Positions 1-10,164 are shown, counted from the stretch's first letter. The stretch is DNA of 64,000 nucleotides from Roseobacter insulae (GCF_019375555.1 NZ_JAHXDN010000003.1:124001-188000), one strand, 5' to 3'. Made by a program: numbers and translations. Notes: generated by a model from the sequence alone, not told the origin.

Positions 1-694
1 CCGGCACATTCGACCGGCTTTTTGCAAGCGCGCGCTGTGTCGCCAGCTGTGTGTTGCTCAGGTTGGTGAAGGCGGCGCGCAGGCTATCCGATTCGCGCCG
101 CTTTCTCAGCTGTCCCTGCGCGCAGGGCCGCTTCGGGATCACTTTTGACCGGGAAGGCTGCGTCACATGGCCTTTGGCAAGGGTGGTCGCAGAGGGCGCG
201 GGCCGTGGTGTGCGTGCGCTTGCGGAAATCCGGGGGCGTCGCACCTGCACCTTGTCGTCCGCATCTTCGGGAGCAAACATGCGGAGGAATGCTTCTTTCG
301 TCAGACGGGTTTCTTCCGACAGCCATTGCACATGGATCGGGTCGGTCTTTTCTGTCAGATAATAAAGCAGGGCGGCGAGGATGGCGTCGTGTTCCGCAAG
401 TGCTTCGCCATCCGGGCCGGTCACTTCAACGCGCAGTTCACGGTGGCCTTTGGCCATGCAAGGCAGGTCTTCGGTTTCGCTTTGGGGCGTCGCGGTGCCC
501 GGAAACAGCAGCCCGATTTCCAGCAGCTTGCCGCGCAGTCTCGCCTCATTCTCGGCGACCGTCACGTCGCAGAAACTCTTTGCCCCGATTTCACTCATAA
601 ACACGGACGTCAGGTGCTTGATCTCCGCAAGATCGACCGTTGTCTCGTCACTCAGTAACATCCCAGAATGATAACACGTGCCATTACATGACAT
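1..694 (-). CDS. Hypothetical protein, 5' part (runs off the left edge)
   Basis: The minus-strand frame is open from an ATG at 692-694 to the first base of the window, about 231 codons without a stop. The start is chosen because CAGGAGAGA lies five bases upstream of it; an in-frame ATG at 661 has no such site. The visible protein has an acidic, mainly helical N-terminal 150 residues (for example SVFMSEIGAKSFCDV and LAALLYYLTEKTDPIHVQWL) followed by a low-complexity basic tail rich in Arg, Ser, Pro and Ala. I recognise no domain. The C-terminus lies outside the window. Several plus-strand ORFs overlap it but have no ribosome binding site and unlikely compositions. Confidence 0.7.
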   Translation of the reverse strand, partial: MSCNGTCYHSGMLLSDETTVDLAEIKHLTSVFMSEIGAKSFCDVTVAENEARLRGKLLEIGLLFPGTATPQSETEDLPCMAKGHRELRVEVTGPDGEALAEHDAILAALLYYLTEKTDPIHVQWLSEETRLTKEAFLRMFAPEDADDKVQVRRPRISASARTPRPAPSATTLAKGHVTQPSRSKVIPKRPCAQGQLRKRRESDSLRAAFTNLSNTQLATQRALAKSRSNVP

Positions 695-949
695 GGTTTC
701 TCTCCTGTATGTGTTCAACCTGAAGTTATCTGCGGAATATGGTGATCATTGGGTGAGACGGTGTAATTGAGAAGATTTTCCCGTTTTAGGGGAGCGTCGG
801 TTTTGTTTAGTTGTTTCAGGGAAATAGACACCACAGACGGCGGCGCGCGGCCGGAATGCCACGGAATTGCCACAAATTCGCGGCAATTTTTGCGAAAATG
901 CTCAGGAACGGCCGGGGCTTGATGTGACCGCGCACCGCGGAGTCGCGGA
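695..949. other. Intergenic region with a small inverted repeat
   Basis: No convincing gene lies between the hypothetical gene and the glnA terminator; both flanking genes are on the minus strand, so this holds the promoter of the leftward hypothetical gene. An inverted repeat, AATTGCC-N10-GGCAATT, is visible at 865-888 and could be a protein-binding site. I see no recognisable -35/-10 pair. Confidence 0.4.
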
Positions 950-950
950 C

Positions 951-985
951 ATTCAAAGAAAAGAGGCGCCCAACCGGACGCCTCT
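951..985 (-). terminator. Intrinsic terminator downstream of glnA
   Basis: Read on the minus strand, the arms AAGAGGCG and CGCCTCTT enclose a ten-base loop and are followed by TTCTTTG. It lies about 27 bases after the glnA stop codon, so it probably ends the glnB-glnA transcript. Confidence 0.7.
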
Positions 986-1012
986 TCTGTCTTTGTCAGA
1001 AAGCTGAACTTC

Positions 1013-2416
1013 TCAGCAGCTGTAATACATCGCGAACTCAACCGGGTGCGGCGTGTGCTCGTACTGCTCGATCTCTTCCATTTTCAGGTCGATGTAGCCG
1101 TCGATCTGGTCTTTGGTGAAGACATCGCCCTTCAGCAGGAAGTCATGATCCGCCGTCAGCGCCTCGATGGCTTCGCGCAGCGATCCGCATACCGTCGGGA
1201 TGCCTGCGAGTTCTTCGGCGGGCAGATCGTAGAGGTTCTTGTCCATCGCCTCACCCGGATCGATCTTGTTCTCGATCCCGTCGATACCCGCCATCAGCAG
1301 GGCGGCAAAAGCGAGATAAGGGTTGGCGGACGGATCGGGGAAGCGGGCCTCGACGCGCTTGGCTTTCGGGCTTTCGGTCCACGGGATCCGCACACAGCCG
1401 GAGCGGTTGCGCGCGGAATAGGCGCGCAGCACGGGCGCTTCAAAGCCCGGGATCAGTCGCTTGTAGCTGTTGGTACCGGGGTTGGTGAAGGCGTTCAGCG
1501 TCTTGGCATGCTTAAGAATGCCGCCGATGTAGTAGAGCGCTTCCTGAGACAGATCCGCGTATTTGTCACCCGCGAAAACCGGCTTGCCGTCCTTCCAGAT
1601 CGACATGTTGACGTGCATGCCCGTGCCGTTGTCTCCGGCAATCGGCTTCGGCATGAAGGTCGCGGATTTGCCATAGGCGTGGGCCACGTTGTGGATCACG
1701 TATTTGTACTTCTGCAGCTCGTCGGCCTGTTTGGTCAGGCTGTCGAAGATCAGGCCCAGTTCGTGCTGGCAGGAGGCCACCTCGTGGTGATGCTTGTCCA
1801 CCTTCATGCCCAGACGCTTCATGGTCGAGAGCATCTCGGAGCGCAGATCCTGGCTTTCGTCGATCGGGTTTACCGGGAAATAGCCGCCCTTGACGCCGGG
1901 ACGGTGACCCATGTTGCCCATCTCGTATTCGGTATCGGTGTTCCAGGAACCGTCGGAGGCATCAACTTCGTACGATACCTTGTTGATCGTATTGGAATAT
2001 CTCACGTTGTCGAAGAGGAAGAATTCCGCTTCGGGGCCCATGTAGGCCACGTCGCCGATGCCGGAAGATTTCAGGTATTCCTCAGCCTTCTGAGCGGTGC
2101 CGCGCGGGTCGCGCTCATAGGCTTCGCCGGTGTCGGGCTCGACCACGGAACAATGCAGGCAGACGGTTTTCTCGGCGTAGAAGGGGTCGATATAGGCGCT
2201 GTCGGTGTCGGGCATCAGTTTCATGTCGGATGCTTCGATCGACTTCCAGCCCTCGATGGAGGAGCCGTCAAACATGAACCCTTCCTCAAGAAAATCTTCA
2301 TCCACCTGATCGGCCATCACAGTCACGTGCTGCAGTTTGCCACGCGGGTCTGTGAAACGGATGTCGACGTATGCGACGTCCTCATCCTTGATCATGCTTA
2401 GCAGTTCATTGCTCAT
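1013..2416 (-). CDS. glnA: Glutamine synthetase, type I
   Basis: This gene encodes ATP-dependent ligation of ammonia to glutamate, the main entry of ammonium under nitrogen limitation. The 467 residues match the usual length of dodecameric GSI. Visible signatures are the N-terminal beta-grasp segment ending [12 protein letters not shown], the catalytic [10 protein letters not shown], the ATP-binding [21 protein letters not shown] region, and [10 protein letters not shown]. The tyrosine in NLYDLP at about residue 396 is the adenylylation site of the GSI-beta type, so activity is probably modulated by GlnE in response to PII. It follows glnB by 47 bases on the same strand and is probably cotranscribed; a hairpin terminator lies just downstream. 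Confidence 0.98.
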   Translation of the reverse strand: MSNELLSMIKDEDVAYVDIRFTDPRGKLQHVTVMADQVDEDFLEEGFMFDGSSIEGWKSIEASDMKLMPDTDSAYIDPFYAEKTVCLHCSVVEPDTGEAYERDPRGTAQKAEEYLKSSGIGDVAYMGPEAEFFLFDNVRYSNTINKVSYEVDASDGSWNTDTEYEMGNMGHRPGVKGGYFPVNPIDESQDLRSEMLSTMKRLGMKVDKHHHEVASCQHELGLIFDSLTKQADELQKYKYVIHNVAHAYGKSATFMPKPIAGDNGTGMHVNMSIWKDGKPVFAGDKYADLSQEALYYIGGILKHAKTLNAFTNPGTNSYKRLIPGFEAPVLRAYSARNRSGCVRIPWTESPKAKRVEARFPDPSANPYLAFAALLMAGIDGIENKIDPGEAMDKNLYDLPAEELAGIPTVCGSLREAIEALTADHDFLLKGDVFTKDQIDGYIDLKMEEIEQYEHTPHPVEFAMYYSC

Positions 2417-2463
2417 TCTCGATATCCCTCTTCAATGGAATGATAATATGTCTGACGCGCCGA

Positions 2464-2969
<506 letters not shown>

Positions 2970-4640
2970 ATGACGGAATTATTGACGGCAAACCAGATGC
3001 GCGCCCTCGAAAGTGCGGCCATTGAGTCGGGCAAGGTGACGGGGCTGGAGCTGATGGAGCGCGCCGGGCAGGGCGTGGTGGATGCGCTCTGCAACAACTG
3101 GCCGGAACTTGCCGAAACCGCCCATCGCGCGCTGGTTCTTTGCGGTCCGGGGAACAACGGCGGCGACGGTTTCGTGATCGCGCGGCTGCTGGCGGACAGG
3201 GGCTGGCAGGTTGACGTGTTTCTTTACGGCAAGGCCGAGAAGCTGCCCCCCGATGCCCGCGCCAATCACGATCGGTGGATCGAAACCGGAGAAGCACACC
3301 AATGGGACGTCGATCTGATCCTGTCGGGCGCGCGCCCTGACGTGATTGTGGATGCTGTTTTTGGCATCGGATTGACCCGCCCGTTGCCGGGCGAGGTAGC
3401 GCGGGTTCTGGATCACCATGCCCGGGAGTCCTGGAAGAACTGGATGCGCATTCGGAAAGTCGCCGTGGATTGCCCCTCGGGACTCAATCTCGACAATGGC
3501 CACGTGCCCCTTGAGCCAGATATGGAGGCGCCTGCATCCGAACCACCACCGGGACGATCCAACATTGCCGACCTGACGGTCACCTTCCACACGCCAAAGC
3601 CGGGTCATTATCTTGAGCTGGGGCCGCTGATGAGTCGACATCTGGCCGTCGCCGACATCGGCCTGCGCGGCGACGCGATGGAGCGCGGCATCATCGGGCT
3701 GCCCGCTGATCCGGAGCGCGCCCGCCTGACCGAGCCGAAGCATTTCGGCGCCGCGGGACTGACCGCACTGGAACCCGGCACTTGGCCATCATCGGTTCTG
3801 CCCAAACGTCGCGGCGGTGCGCATAAGTACGACTTCGGCCATCTCATTGTCTTTGCTGGTGGCGTGGGGCGTGGTGGTGCGGGCCGGATGGCTGCGCGGG
3901 CCGGTTTGCGCGCCGGTGCCGGACTGGTGACGCTTGTGTGCCCCAAGGCCGCCCTGATGGAGAACGCGATGCAACTGAATGCGGTCATGCTGAGGGGGCT
4001 CGACGACCCGAACCTGCTGGGTGAGGTCGCGGATGACCGGGTGTCGGGGTTCTGCCTGGGGCCGGGGCTGGGTGTCGGCACGCGAACCCGGGCGCTGGTG
4101 CAGGCGGCTCTGGCCCGGAAGGCGGGCGAGAGGGATTGGCGGCGGCCCGTCGTGGTGCTGGACGCGGATGCCCTTACAAGCTTTGCGGATGATCCCGAAA
4201 CGCTCTTTGCCGAGGTGCACGAACGCACCATTCTGACGCCGCATGAAGGCGAGTTTGCCCGGCTTTTCCCGGACCTCGCAGAAGCCGTGCGCGGGGCGAA
4301 GTCCAAAATTGACGTCGTGCGGGAGGCGGCGGCGCGCGCGGGTTGCGTGGTCTTGCTGAAAGGCGCCGATACCGTCATCACCAACCCCGAAGGCGCGGCC
4401 TGTCTGCACGCTGCTGCTTACGACCGCGCCGCGCCCTGGCTGGCCACAGCAGGGGCCGGGGATGTGTTGGCGGGCATGATCGCCGGACTGGCGGCCTCTC
4501 CCGTCTCAGCGGATCTGATTGTCGCTGCCGAGGCGGCGGTGTGGTTGCACGTGGAATGCGCACGCTCCTTCGGGCCGGGGCTGATCGCCGAAGACCTGCC
4601 GGAAGAGCTTCCCAAAGTGTTGCGCGCCCTGAGCCTTTAA
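2970..4640 (+). CDS. nnr: Bifunctional NAD(P)HX epimerase / ADP-dependent dehydratase
   Basis: The 556-residue protein repairs hydrated NADH and NADPH. The N-terminal YjeF_N half (residues about 1-230) epimerises the R and S hydrates; it shows LMERAGQGVVDAL, the GPGNNGGDGFVIARLL nucleotide motif and a conserved DAVFGIGLTRPL. The C-terminal ribokinase-like half (about 260-550) is the ATP/ADP-dependent dehydratase, with KYDFGHLIVFAGG, LDADAL, LTPHEGEFARLF and the catalytic TAGAGDVLAGMIAGL. AAGGGATGAA precedes the ATG. It is convergent with, and overlaps by four bases, the Hint-domain gene downstream. Confidence 0.95.
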   Translation: MTELLTANQMRALESAAIESGKVTGLELMERAGQGVVDALCNNWPELAETAHRALVLCGPGNNGGDGFVIARLLADRGWQVDVFLYGKAEKLPPDARANHDRWIETGEAHQWDVDLILSGARPDVIVDAVFGIGLTRPLPGEVARVLDHHARESWKNWMRIRKVAVDCPSGLNLDNGHVPLEPDMEAPASEPPPGRSNIADLTVTFHTPKPGHYLELGPLMSRHLAVADIGLRGDAMERGIIGLPADPERARLTEPKHFGAAGLTALEPGTWPSSVLPKRRGGAHKYDFGHLIVFAGGVGRGGAGRMAARAGLRAGAGLVTLVCPKAALMENAMQLNAVMLRGLDDPNLLGEVADDRVSGFCLGPGLGVGTRTRALVQAALARKAGERDWRRPVVVLDADALTSFADDPETLFAEVHERTILTPHEGEFARLFPDLAEAVRGAKSKIDVVREAAARAGCVVLLKGADTVITNPEGAACLHAAAYDRAAPWLATAGAGDVLAGMIAGLAASPVSADLIVAAEAAVWLHVECARSFGPGLIAEDLPEELPKVLRALSL

Positions 4641-5173
4641 GCTGCGTCCTGCGTCCGGCTCAGCGCGATATCGTCGGCTGATGCCAACTCCATCCCGTCG
4701 GCGTAAAGGATACGCGGGGCACCGCAGAAGATCCGGAAAAGCGTCAGGGCCCTTTGTCCGACATCTTCGATAAATTCACCGTCGATCAGCGCCTGCGCCG
4801 GAACCAGCGCCTGCGTCTGGCCCAGAAAGGCCTTGGCCCGCCAGTCGCGCACCAGCACGCGCTGCGCGCCCGACAGCAGGCTGTCGCGGTCGGGGCGGTC
4901 ATGGCCCAGTGATCCGGCGATCACGTACACTGCCTGCGTCACGACGCTGCGCGTTTCGATCCGTTCAATCGGTATGGCCCCGGCGTTCCGGGTGATGACA
5001 TGTGTCCCGGGGCACAGGTCTTCGACGGCGCAATTGCCATTCAGGGTGGGTATGCTAGCGCCCGCAACCAGTCCCGCAAAGGGAGATGTTGCCTGCGCCA
5101 TATGGCCCGCAGGGCGGTATCCACCGCCTACGCGCCCGGCCGTTTTCGGCTTCATGGGCGTCTTCCTTTTCAA
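4637..5173 (-). CDS. Hint-domain protein
   Basis: The 178-residue product contains a Hint (hedgehog/intein) type fold, seen in the segment VAGASIPTLNGNCAVEDLCPGTHVITRNAGAIPIERI split around residues 40-75 and in SLLSGAQRVLVRDWRAK followed by ALVPAQAL. In Rhodobacteraceae such small Hint_2 proteins are common but their roles are mostly unknown. A true autoprocessing Hint domain needs a Cys or Ser at its first residue; here the first residue of the domain is Ala-Ser, so cleavage activity is doubtful. It has a basic N-terminus and no signal peptide. It is convergent with nnr, overlapping its stop by four bases. Confidence 0.75.
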   Translation of the reverse strand: MKRKTPMKPKTAGRVGGGYRPAGHMAQATSPFAGLVAGASIPTLNGNCAVEDLCPGTHVITRNAGAIPIERIETRSVVTQAVYVIAGSLGHDRPDRDSLLSGAQRVLVRDWRAKAFLGQTQALVPAQALIDGEFIEDVGQRALTLFRIFCGAPRILYADGMELASADDIALSRTQDAA

Positions 5174-5295
5174 CCTGCCTCAAGGTTGAAGGCACGATAG
5201 ACCAGATCCGCCACGAAGTCTTTGATTTTTTGCTCTCGCCAGTGGCCGCAGGGTTTGCTAGGAAGCCCGCGATCCGGTGATGACGACCGGACCGT

Positions 5296-5380
5296 GCGGG
5301 TGTGGCGGAATTGGTAGACGCACCAGATTTAGGTTCTGGCGCCGCAAGGCGTGGGGGTTCAAGTCCCTTCACCCGCACCA
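5296..5380 (+). tRNA. tRNA-Leu (anticodon UAG)
   Basis: An 85-base cloverleaf: acceptor arms GCGGGTG and CACCCGC, D-arm with GGAATTGGTAGACGC, anticodon stem CCAGA/TCTGG with loop TTTAGGT giving anticodon UAG, a long variable arm typical of class II tRNAs, the T-loop GGTTCAAGTCC, and an encoded CCA 3' end. It decodes CUN leucine codons. It lies between the leftward Hint gene and trigger factor. Confidence 0.97.
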
Positions 5381-5513
5381 CGTCAATCCCTCCCGTGGCC
5401 AGCCCTTTGGAACAGGCAGAGAACGCCTCTTGCACCTTGCGCGCTTGGCACTTAGAAGGGCGGAAAATTTATGCCCGCGCCCGCCCGGCGCGCCTCTTTT
5501 ACATGGAGCACAC

Positions 5514-6845
5514 ATGCAGGTCACCGAGACGCTGAACGAAGGTCTGAAACGCGGCTATGCCATCACGGTCACCGCCGCAGAGCTGGAGGCCAAGGTCAAC
5601 GAGAAACTGGCGGAAGCCCAGCCGGAAGTCGAAATGAAAGGCTTTCGCAAGGGCAAGGTGCCGATGGCGCTGCTGAAAAAGCAGTTCGGCCAGCGGGTGA
5701 TGGGCGAGGCGATGCAGGAAAGCATCGACGGCGCGATGAGCGAACACTTTGAATCCTCCGGCGACCGTCCGGCGTTGCAGCCCGAAGTCAAGATGACCAA
5801 CGAGGACTGGAAAGAGGGTGACGATGTCGAGGTATCGATGTCCTACGAGGCGCTGCCCGACATCCCCGAAGTCGAATACACCAAGATCAAGCTGGAAAAA
5901 CTGGTTGTGAAGGCCGAAGACGCGGCCGTGAACGAAGCGCTGGCCAATCTCGCCGAAACCGCGCAGGACTTCAAAGCCCGCAAGAAAGGGTCCAAGGCCA
6001 AGGACGGTGATCAGGTCGTGATGGATTTCGTTGGCAAAGTGGACGGCGAAGCCTTTGAGGGCGGCTCTGCGGAAGACTATCCGCTGGTGCTGGGCTCCAA
6101 CTCCTTCATCCCCGGCTTCGAAGAGCAGCTGGTTGGCGTGAAAGCGGGCGAGGAGAAGACAGTCAACGTGTCCTTCCCGGATGACTATCAGGCCGAGAAC
6201 CTGAAAGGCAAAGAGGCGGTGTTCGATTGCACCATCAAGGAAGTCAAAGAACCCGTTGCCGCCGAAATCAACGATGAACTGGCCACCAAGTTCGGTGCCG
6301 AGGATCTCTCTGCGCTGAAAACGCAAATCTCAGAACGTCTGGAAGCGGAATACGCCGGGGCGGCGCGTGCGGTGATGAAGCGCAGCCTGCTGGATGCGCT
6401 GGATGAGCTTGTCGATTTCGATCTGCCGCCCTCGCTGGTCGAAGCGGAAGCCGGTCAGATCGCGCATCAGCTCTGGCACGAGGAAAACCCGGATGTCGAA
6501 GGCCATGATCACCCGGAGATCGAAGCCACTGAAGAGCACACCAAGCTGGCGACGCGCCGCGTGCGCCTCGGCCTGCTGCTGGCCGAGATCGGCCAGAAGG
6601 CCGAAGTGGAAGTCACCGATGCCGAGATGACGCAGGCGATCATGAACCAGGCGCGCCAGTACCCCGGTCAGGAGCGCCAGTTCTTCGAATTCGTTCAGCA
6701 AAACCAGCAGATGCAGCAGCAGATGCGCGCGCCGCTGTTCGAAGACAAGGTGGTTGATCACGTATTCGAGCAGGCCACGATCAAGGAGAAAACAGTCTCC
6801 AAGGATGATCTGCAGAAAGCCGTTGAGGCGCTGGAAGACGAATAA
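5514..6845 (+). CDS. tig: Trigger factor chaperone / peptidyl-prolyl isomerase
   Basis: This ribosome-bound chaperone receives nascent chains at the exit tunnel. The product has 443 residues, the normal size. The N-terminal ribosome-binding domain carries the signature [17 protein letters not shown] (about residues 42-58), the FKBP-type PPIase domain covers about 155-245 ([21 protein letters not shown]), and the rest is the C-terminal cavity domain ending in Gln-rich helices ([12 protein letters not shown]). The ATG at 5514 is used because the protein then begins [14 protein letters not shown], as in the family; upstream extension runs into the tRNA. A possible promoter, TTGCAC-N16-TTAGAA, lies at 5430-5457. 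A strong terminator follows. Confidence 0.97.
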   Translation: MQVTETLNEGLKRGYAITVTAAELEAKVNEKLAEAQPEVEMKGFRKGKVPMALLKKQFGQRVMGEAMQESIDGAMSEHFESSGDRPALQPEVKMTNEDWKEGDDVEVSMSYEALPDIPEVEYTKIKLEKLVVKAEDAAVNEALANLAETAQDFKARKKGSKAKDGDQVVMDFVGKVDGEAFEGGSAEDYPLVLGSNSFIPGFEEQLVGVKAGEEKTVNVSFPDDYQAENLKGKEAVFDCTIKEVKEPVAAEINDELATKFGAEDLSALKTQISERLEAEYAGAARAVMKRSLLDALDELVDFDLPPSLVEAEAGQIAHQLWHEENPDVEGHDHPEIEATEEHTKLATRRVRLGLLLAEIGQKAEVEVTDAEMTQAIMNQARQYPGQERQFFEFVQQNQQMQQQMRAPLFEDKVVDHVFEQATIKEKTVSKDDLQKAVEALEDE

Positions 6846-6866
6846 TCCTTCCCGCTATGGCATGAT

Positions 6867-6905
6867 AAAAGGGGCCGCGCTGGCGATGCGCGGCCCCTTT
6901 TTGTT
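6867..6905 (+). terminator. Intrinsic terminator downstream of tig
   Basis: The arms AAAAGGGGCCGCGC and GCGCGGCCCCTTTT enclose a short loop and run into TTTTTG. It is A-rich on the other side and could also stop the convergent cpdB transcript. Confidence 0.9.
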
Positions 6906-6918
6906 TGTCGTGCAGGGG

Positions 6919-8877
6919 TCAGAGTTGAATGCGGAACCGCGCAAAGCCGTCCGCACCTTCGCCCGCAGGGGCCACGGTGACGCCTTTGACGTCATCCACA
7001 TAGTCCTCTGCTTTCGGCCCGGTGTCGAAAAGGACGGAAGCCCCGTCCAGCGGTTTGAAGGTCCAGTTCGCATCGGCGCGCGGGCTGACGGTGCCGTTCT
7101 GCACGATGTAACGGACGATCACGTCGCGGTTTGTATCCGGCCCCTCAAAGACAATCGTGTCGCCTTTGGCACCGGGGAAATCGCCACCGCCGCTGGCGCG
7201 GTAATTGTTGGTCGCAATGATGAATTTCTGATCGGGGTCAAGCGGTTCACCATTGTATTTCAACTCAACGATCCGGTTGGCATCGGGGTTGATCAGCACG
7301 CCCTTGGGGTCGAACTTCGACGGTTGGCTGAGGTCGATCTGGTAGGTCACACCGTCCATCACATCGAAGTTGTAAGAGGGGAAGCTGTCGTTGATCAGAG
7401 GCTGGTCCGCCTTGCCCGGGGTGACCTGGTTGAACATGCCTGCCGACCGTTCGAGCCAGTCCTTGACCTCGGCTCCGGTCACCAGCACAGCCCGTGCGGT
7501 ATTGGGGTAGAGGTAGAGGTCGGAGACGTTCTTGATCGCCACGTCCCCCTTGGGCACATCGGTGTAGTATTCCGGGCCACCACGTCCGCCCGCCTTGAAG
7601 GGCGCGGCCGCGGACAGGACAGGAAGCCCCTCATATTCAGTGCCTTGCAGCATTTCCTTGATGTACCAGGTCTGCGCGTTGGAGACGATCTGCACCGAGG
7701 GATCATCTGCCACCAGCGCAAAGTAGCTGTGCAGGTTCGCATCCGTTTTGCCAACCGCCCGGCGCACATAGGCAAGGGTCTCGTCATGTTCCTGCTGAAC
7801 GCTGGCGAGTACCGCTTCATCGCTCTCCACCAGCGCGGTGATCGACCTGTCTTCATTGCGTTTCGAGATCGGGCGCGCCTCGGACGCATGCCCGGCGATG
7901 CGCCAGCTCCCGCCGTCCCGTTCCAGCATCAGGTCGATCAGGCCAAGGTGACTGCCCCAGAAACCGCCCATGGTCGCCGGTTTGCCGTGGATCGTCCCTG
8001 CATTAGCGTCGACAGCGGCGTAATCCTGATAGGTGCCGGAGGGAAACACGAGGTGGCTGTGCCCGGTCAGAATGGCGTCAATCCCCGGAACCGCCGCCAG
8101 CGGGACGGAGGCGTTTTCCATCATCTCGCTTTCATCCGCCGATCCGATACCCGAGTGAGACAGCGCAATGATGATATCCGCGCCTTCTTCTTTCATCTGA
8201 GGGACATAGGCGCGGGCGGCTTCAAGGATATCACGGGTCTCTACCTTGCCTTCAAGATGTCGGCGGTCCCAGTTCATGATCTGCGGTGGCACAAAGCCGA
8301 TAAGGCCGATCCTGATCGGATGAGTGTTGCCTGCACCGTCTGTCAGCGTCCGGTCGATGATCGTGTAGGGTTTGATCAGCGGGATGTCGGCAGTTGGCGA
8401 TGCGCCCATCTGCTTGACCACATTTGCAGACAGCACCGGGAAATCCGCACCGGCCAGAGATTTCATCAGGAAATCAAGGCCATAGTTGAACTCGTGATTG
8501 CCGAGCGTTGACGCATCGAAGCCCACGGTATTCATCGCGGCGATCACCGGATGCATGTCGCCGTCTTTCATGCCGCGTTCATAGGCGATGTAATCACCCA
8601 TCGGATTGCCTTGCAGGAAGTCGCCATTGTCGAGCAGCAGGGAATTCGTGGCCTCGGACCGGATGTCGCTGATGATCGAGGCGGTGCGCGCAAGGCCAAC
8701 AGTATCGCGGGGTTTGTCGGCGTAGTAGTCGTAGGGAAAGACATGCACATGCAGGTCGGTGGTTTCCATCAGGCGCAAATGAGCCTGACCAGCGGCAGCA
8801 TGCACGGAAAATGGGTGCACGGCCAGCAGGCCGGCACTGCCAGCGATGAAGGAGCGGCGGGAGAGGCGGAGGGTCAT
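6919..8877 (-). CDS. cpdB: 2',3'-cyclic-nucleotide 2'-phosphodiesterase / 3'-nucleotidase, Tat-exported
   Basis: This 652-residue periplasmic metallophosphoesterase hydrolyses 2',3'-cyclic nucleotides and 3'-nucleotides so that nucleosides and phosphate can be taken up. The N-terminus has a twin-arginine signal (LSRRSFIAGSAGLLA). The calcineurin-like domain follows, with METTDLHVHVFPYDYYAD, LLDNGDFLQGNPMGDY, TLGNHEFNYGLDF, IIALSHSGIG and ILTGHSHLVFP as metal ligands. The 5'-nucleotidase C-terminal domain shows ATNNYRASGGGDFPG. The start at 8877 is preferred over an upstream ATG at 8904 because AAAGGAAA precedes it and it places the Tat motif near the N-terminus. Confidence 0.93.
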   Translation of the reverse strand: MTLRLSRRSFIAGSAGLLAVHPFSVHAAAGQAHLRLMETTDLHVHVFPYDYYADKPRDTVGLARTASIISDIRSEATNSLLLDNGDFLQGNPMGDYIAYERGMKDGDMHPVIAAMNTVGFDASTLGNHEFNYGLDFLMKSLAGADFPVLSANVVKQMGASPTADIPLIKPYTIIDRTLTDGAGNTHPIRIGLIGFVPPQIMNWDRRHLEGKVETRDILEAARAYVPQMKEEGADIIIALSHSGIGSADESEMMENASVPLAAVPGIDAILTGHSHLVFPSGTYQDYAAVDANAGTIHGKPATMGGFWGSHLGLIDLMLERDGGSWRIAGHASEARPISKRNEDRSITALVESDEAVLASVQQEHDETLAYVRRAVGKTDANLHSYFALVADDPSVQIVSNAQTWYIKEMLQGTEYEGLPVLSAAAPFKAGGRGGPEYYTDVPKGDVAIKNVSDLYLYPNTARAVLVTGAEVKDWLERSAGMFNQVTPGKADQPLINDSFPSYNFDVMDGVTYQIDLSQPSKFDPKGVLINPDANRIVELKYNGEPLDPDQKFIIATNNYRASGGGDFPGAKGDTIVFEGPDTNRDVIVRYIVQNGTVSPRADANWTFKPLDGASVLFDTGPKAEDYVDDVKGVTVAPAGEGADGFARFRIQL

Positions 8878-9006
8878 GGCGGATTTCCTTTGGTCTGAAC
8901 GCACTGGAGGAAGAGATGCCGGGGGCAGATCACAGCATCATGACCCTCAGGATCAACCGGCGGGAAACGTCCGTCAAGCTCAAGTTTCCCGCGATGGTAG
9001 CAGGTA

Positions 9007-9495
9007 TCACCCCGGGCGCAGGCCCGTCTCGACCAGCATGCCGCGCCTTTTGGCCTCGTAATAGTAGCCGCGAGCGTACCACATGATGGCCCTGTCCTGT
9101 TGGCCGTCCGACAACAACCAGGCTCCGCGCAGGTACTTGCCTGCGTATTTGAGGTTGGTTTCGGCATCCAGCAGATCGTTTGGCGCCCCGCGGAACCCCA
9201 TGGTGCGGGCGGTCTGCGGCAGGATTTGCAGCAAGCCGTAATAGGGGCCGTTGCGAACCCAGGGACGGTGCGTGCTTTCCCGGATCGCCAGTTTGTGTAC
9301 CAAGGGCCGCGGCAATTCATAGAGATCGGCGTATTGGTTTATCAGGCGCCGCAACTCGGGTGTCTCGTTCGGGTAGAGGGGCGGATTGTATCCAGCCGGG
9401 TCCGGGGGCGCGCAGCCGGTCAGGAGCAGGGCGGTCAGGGCATAGATGAAATTGCGCCGTGGTAGGCTTGTGACTGGTTGCGGAGAACGGGGCAT
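9007..9495 (-). CDS. Small lytic transglycosylase lipoprotein
   Basis: The 162-residue product has a lipoprotein signal peptide (RRNFIYALTALLLTGC, lipobox cysteine about residue 28) and a goose-lysozyme-like SLT domain. The catalytic glutamate is in LAIRESTHRPW, followed by the family motif YYGLLQILPQTARTMGF and the later NLKYAGKYLRGAW and WYARGYYY. It should cleave peptidoglycan from the periplasmic face of a membrane, giving 1,6-anhydromuropeptides. ATG at 9495 is chosen; an in-frame TTG at 9507 would add four residues. It is shorter than Slt70 or MltC and matches the single-domain SLT lipoproteins frequent in Rhodobacteraceae. Confidence 0.88.
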   Translation of the reverse strand: MPRSPQPVTSLPRRNFIYALTALLLTGCAPPDPAGYNPPLYPNETPELRRLINQYADLYELPRPLVHKLAIRESTHRPWVRNGPYYGLLQILPQTARTMGFRGAPNDLLDAETNLKYAGKYLRGAWLLSDGQQDRAIMWYARGYYYEAKRRGMLVETGLRPG

Positions 9496-9630
9496 AGCGC
9501 GTCCCAAATGGCTGATGGTCCACGCACCCTATCGGTGACGCAGCCCGGTGCAAGCTGGCCTTTGCCTGTCGGCATTATGTTGCTGCGCGCCGGGACAGCG
9601 CGCTCTGATCACCCCAATTGCATCATGTGG

Positions 9631-10164
9631 CTAGGTCAGCCCGACCTTTTGCAACACAAGATCGGCGCGGTCAGACACCGGGGCCTTCGGTAACAGACAT
9701 ATCGCGTAGCCCAATGCGTCAAATGCCTGTTCCAGCCGGTGATACTCGGCAATTGCCGTGCTCAGGTCATGCTGTCTGTCGGCGTCCCTGGTAAAGATTT
9801 CCGGCCATGGCGGGGCCAGAAACACGCAAGGCGCATAGCGGTGCGCCCCGGCAAGTGTTTCCGCCACCGGAACGCCTATCGCCTGTTGAAGCGCGACGGC
9901 GGCATCTACCAGCCCCCTGTCGAAAAACACAAACCCGCCGCGTTCAGCAGCGGCTGACAGGTCATGTCTGGCCATCTCTGTCGCCCGCCGTGCGAAGGCC
10001 GCCATATCGACCCAGGGCAAGGCCTTGCCATCGCCCGCTTTCTGCTCGGCCACGATGCGCCGTCCCGGTTCTTTCACAACCGCGTGGCCGCGCGCCTCGA
10101 TCTCGTCCAGCAGCGTTGATTTGCCACCGCCGGAACACCCTGAAATGAGAACACGCCCGTTCAT
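9631..10164 (-). CDS. P-loop NTPase (AAA_28-like)
   Basis: The 177-residue protein begins with a Walker A loop, [21 protein letters not shown], and has a Walker-B-like FVFFDRGLVDAAVAL at about residue 85. The length and motif spacing fit the small AAA_28 ATPases or kinase-like NTPases that are widely annotated without known substrate. It resembles small nucleotide/nucleoside kinases in layout, with R-rich lid segments (IFTRDADRQHD). It is monocistronic, read toward the left, downstream of the ribosomal L9 terminator. I cannot assign a substrate. Confidence 0.75.
   Translation of the reverse strand: MNGRVLISGCSGGGKSTLLDEIEARGHAVVKEPGRRIVAEQKAGDGKALPWVDMAAFARRATEMARHDLSAAAERGGFVFFDRGLVDAAVALQQAIGVPVAETLAGAHRYAPCVFLAPPWPEIFTRDADRQHDLSTAIAEYHRLEQAFDALGYAICLLPKAPVSDRADLVLQKVGLT

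Noticed and set aside
167..658. A 163-codon plus-strand ORF at the left edge
   Set aside because: The minus-strand frame is longer, continues off the edge and has a clear Shine-Dalgarno; the plus frame has none.
1046..2401. A 451-codon plus-strand ORF
   Set aside because: It is antisense to glnA, whose protein is unmistakable; the His/Val-rich translation is typical of the shadow frame of a GC-rich gene.
6754..8511. A 585-codon plus-strand ORF
   Set aside because: It is the antisense shadow of the phosphodiesterase gene cpdB and begins inside tig; no domain or ribosome binding site.
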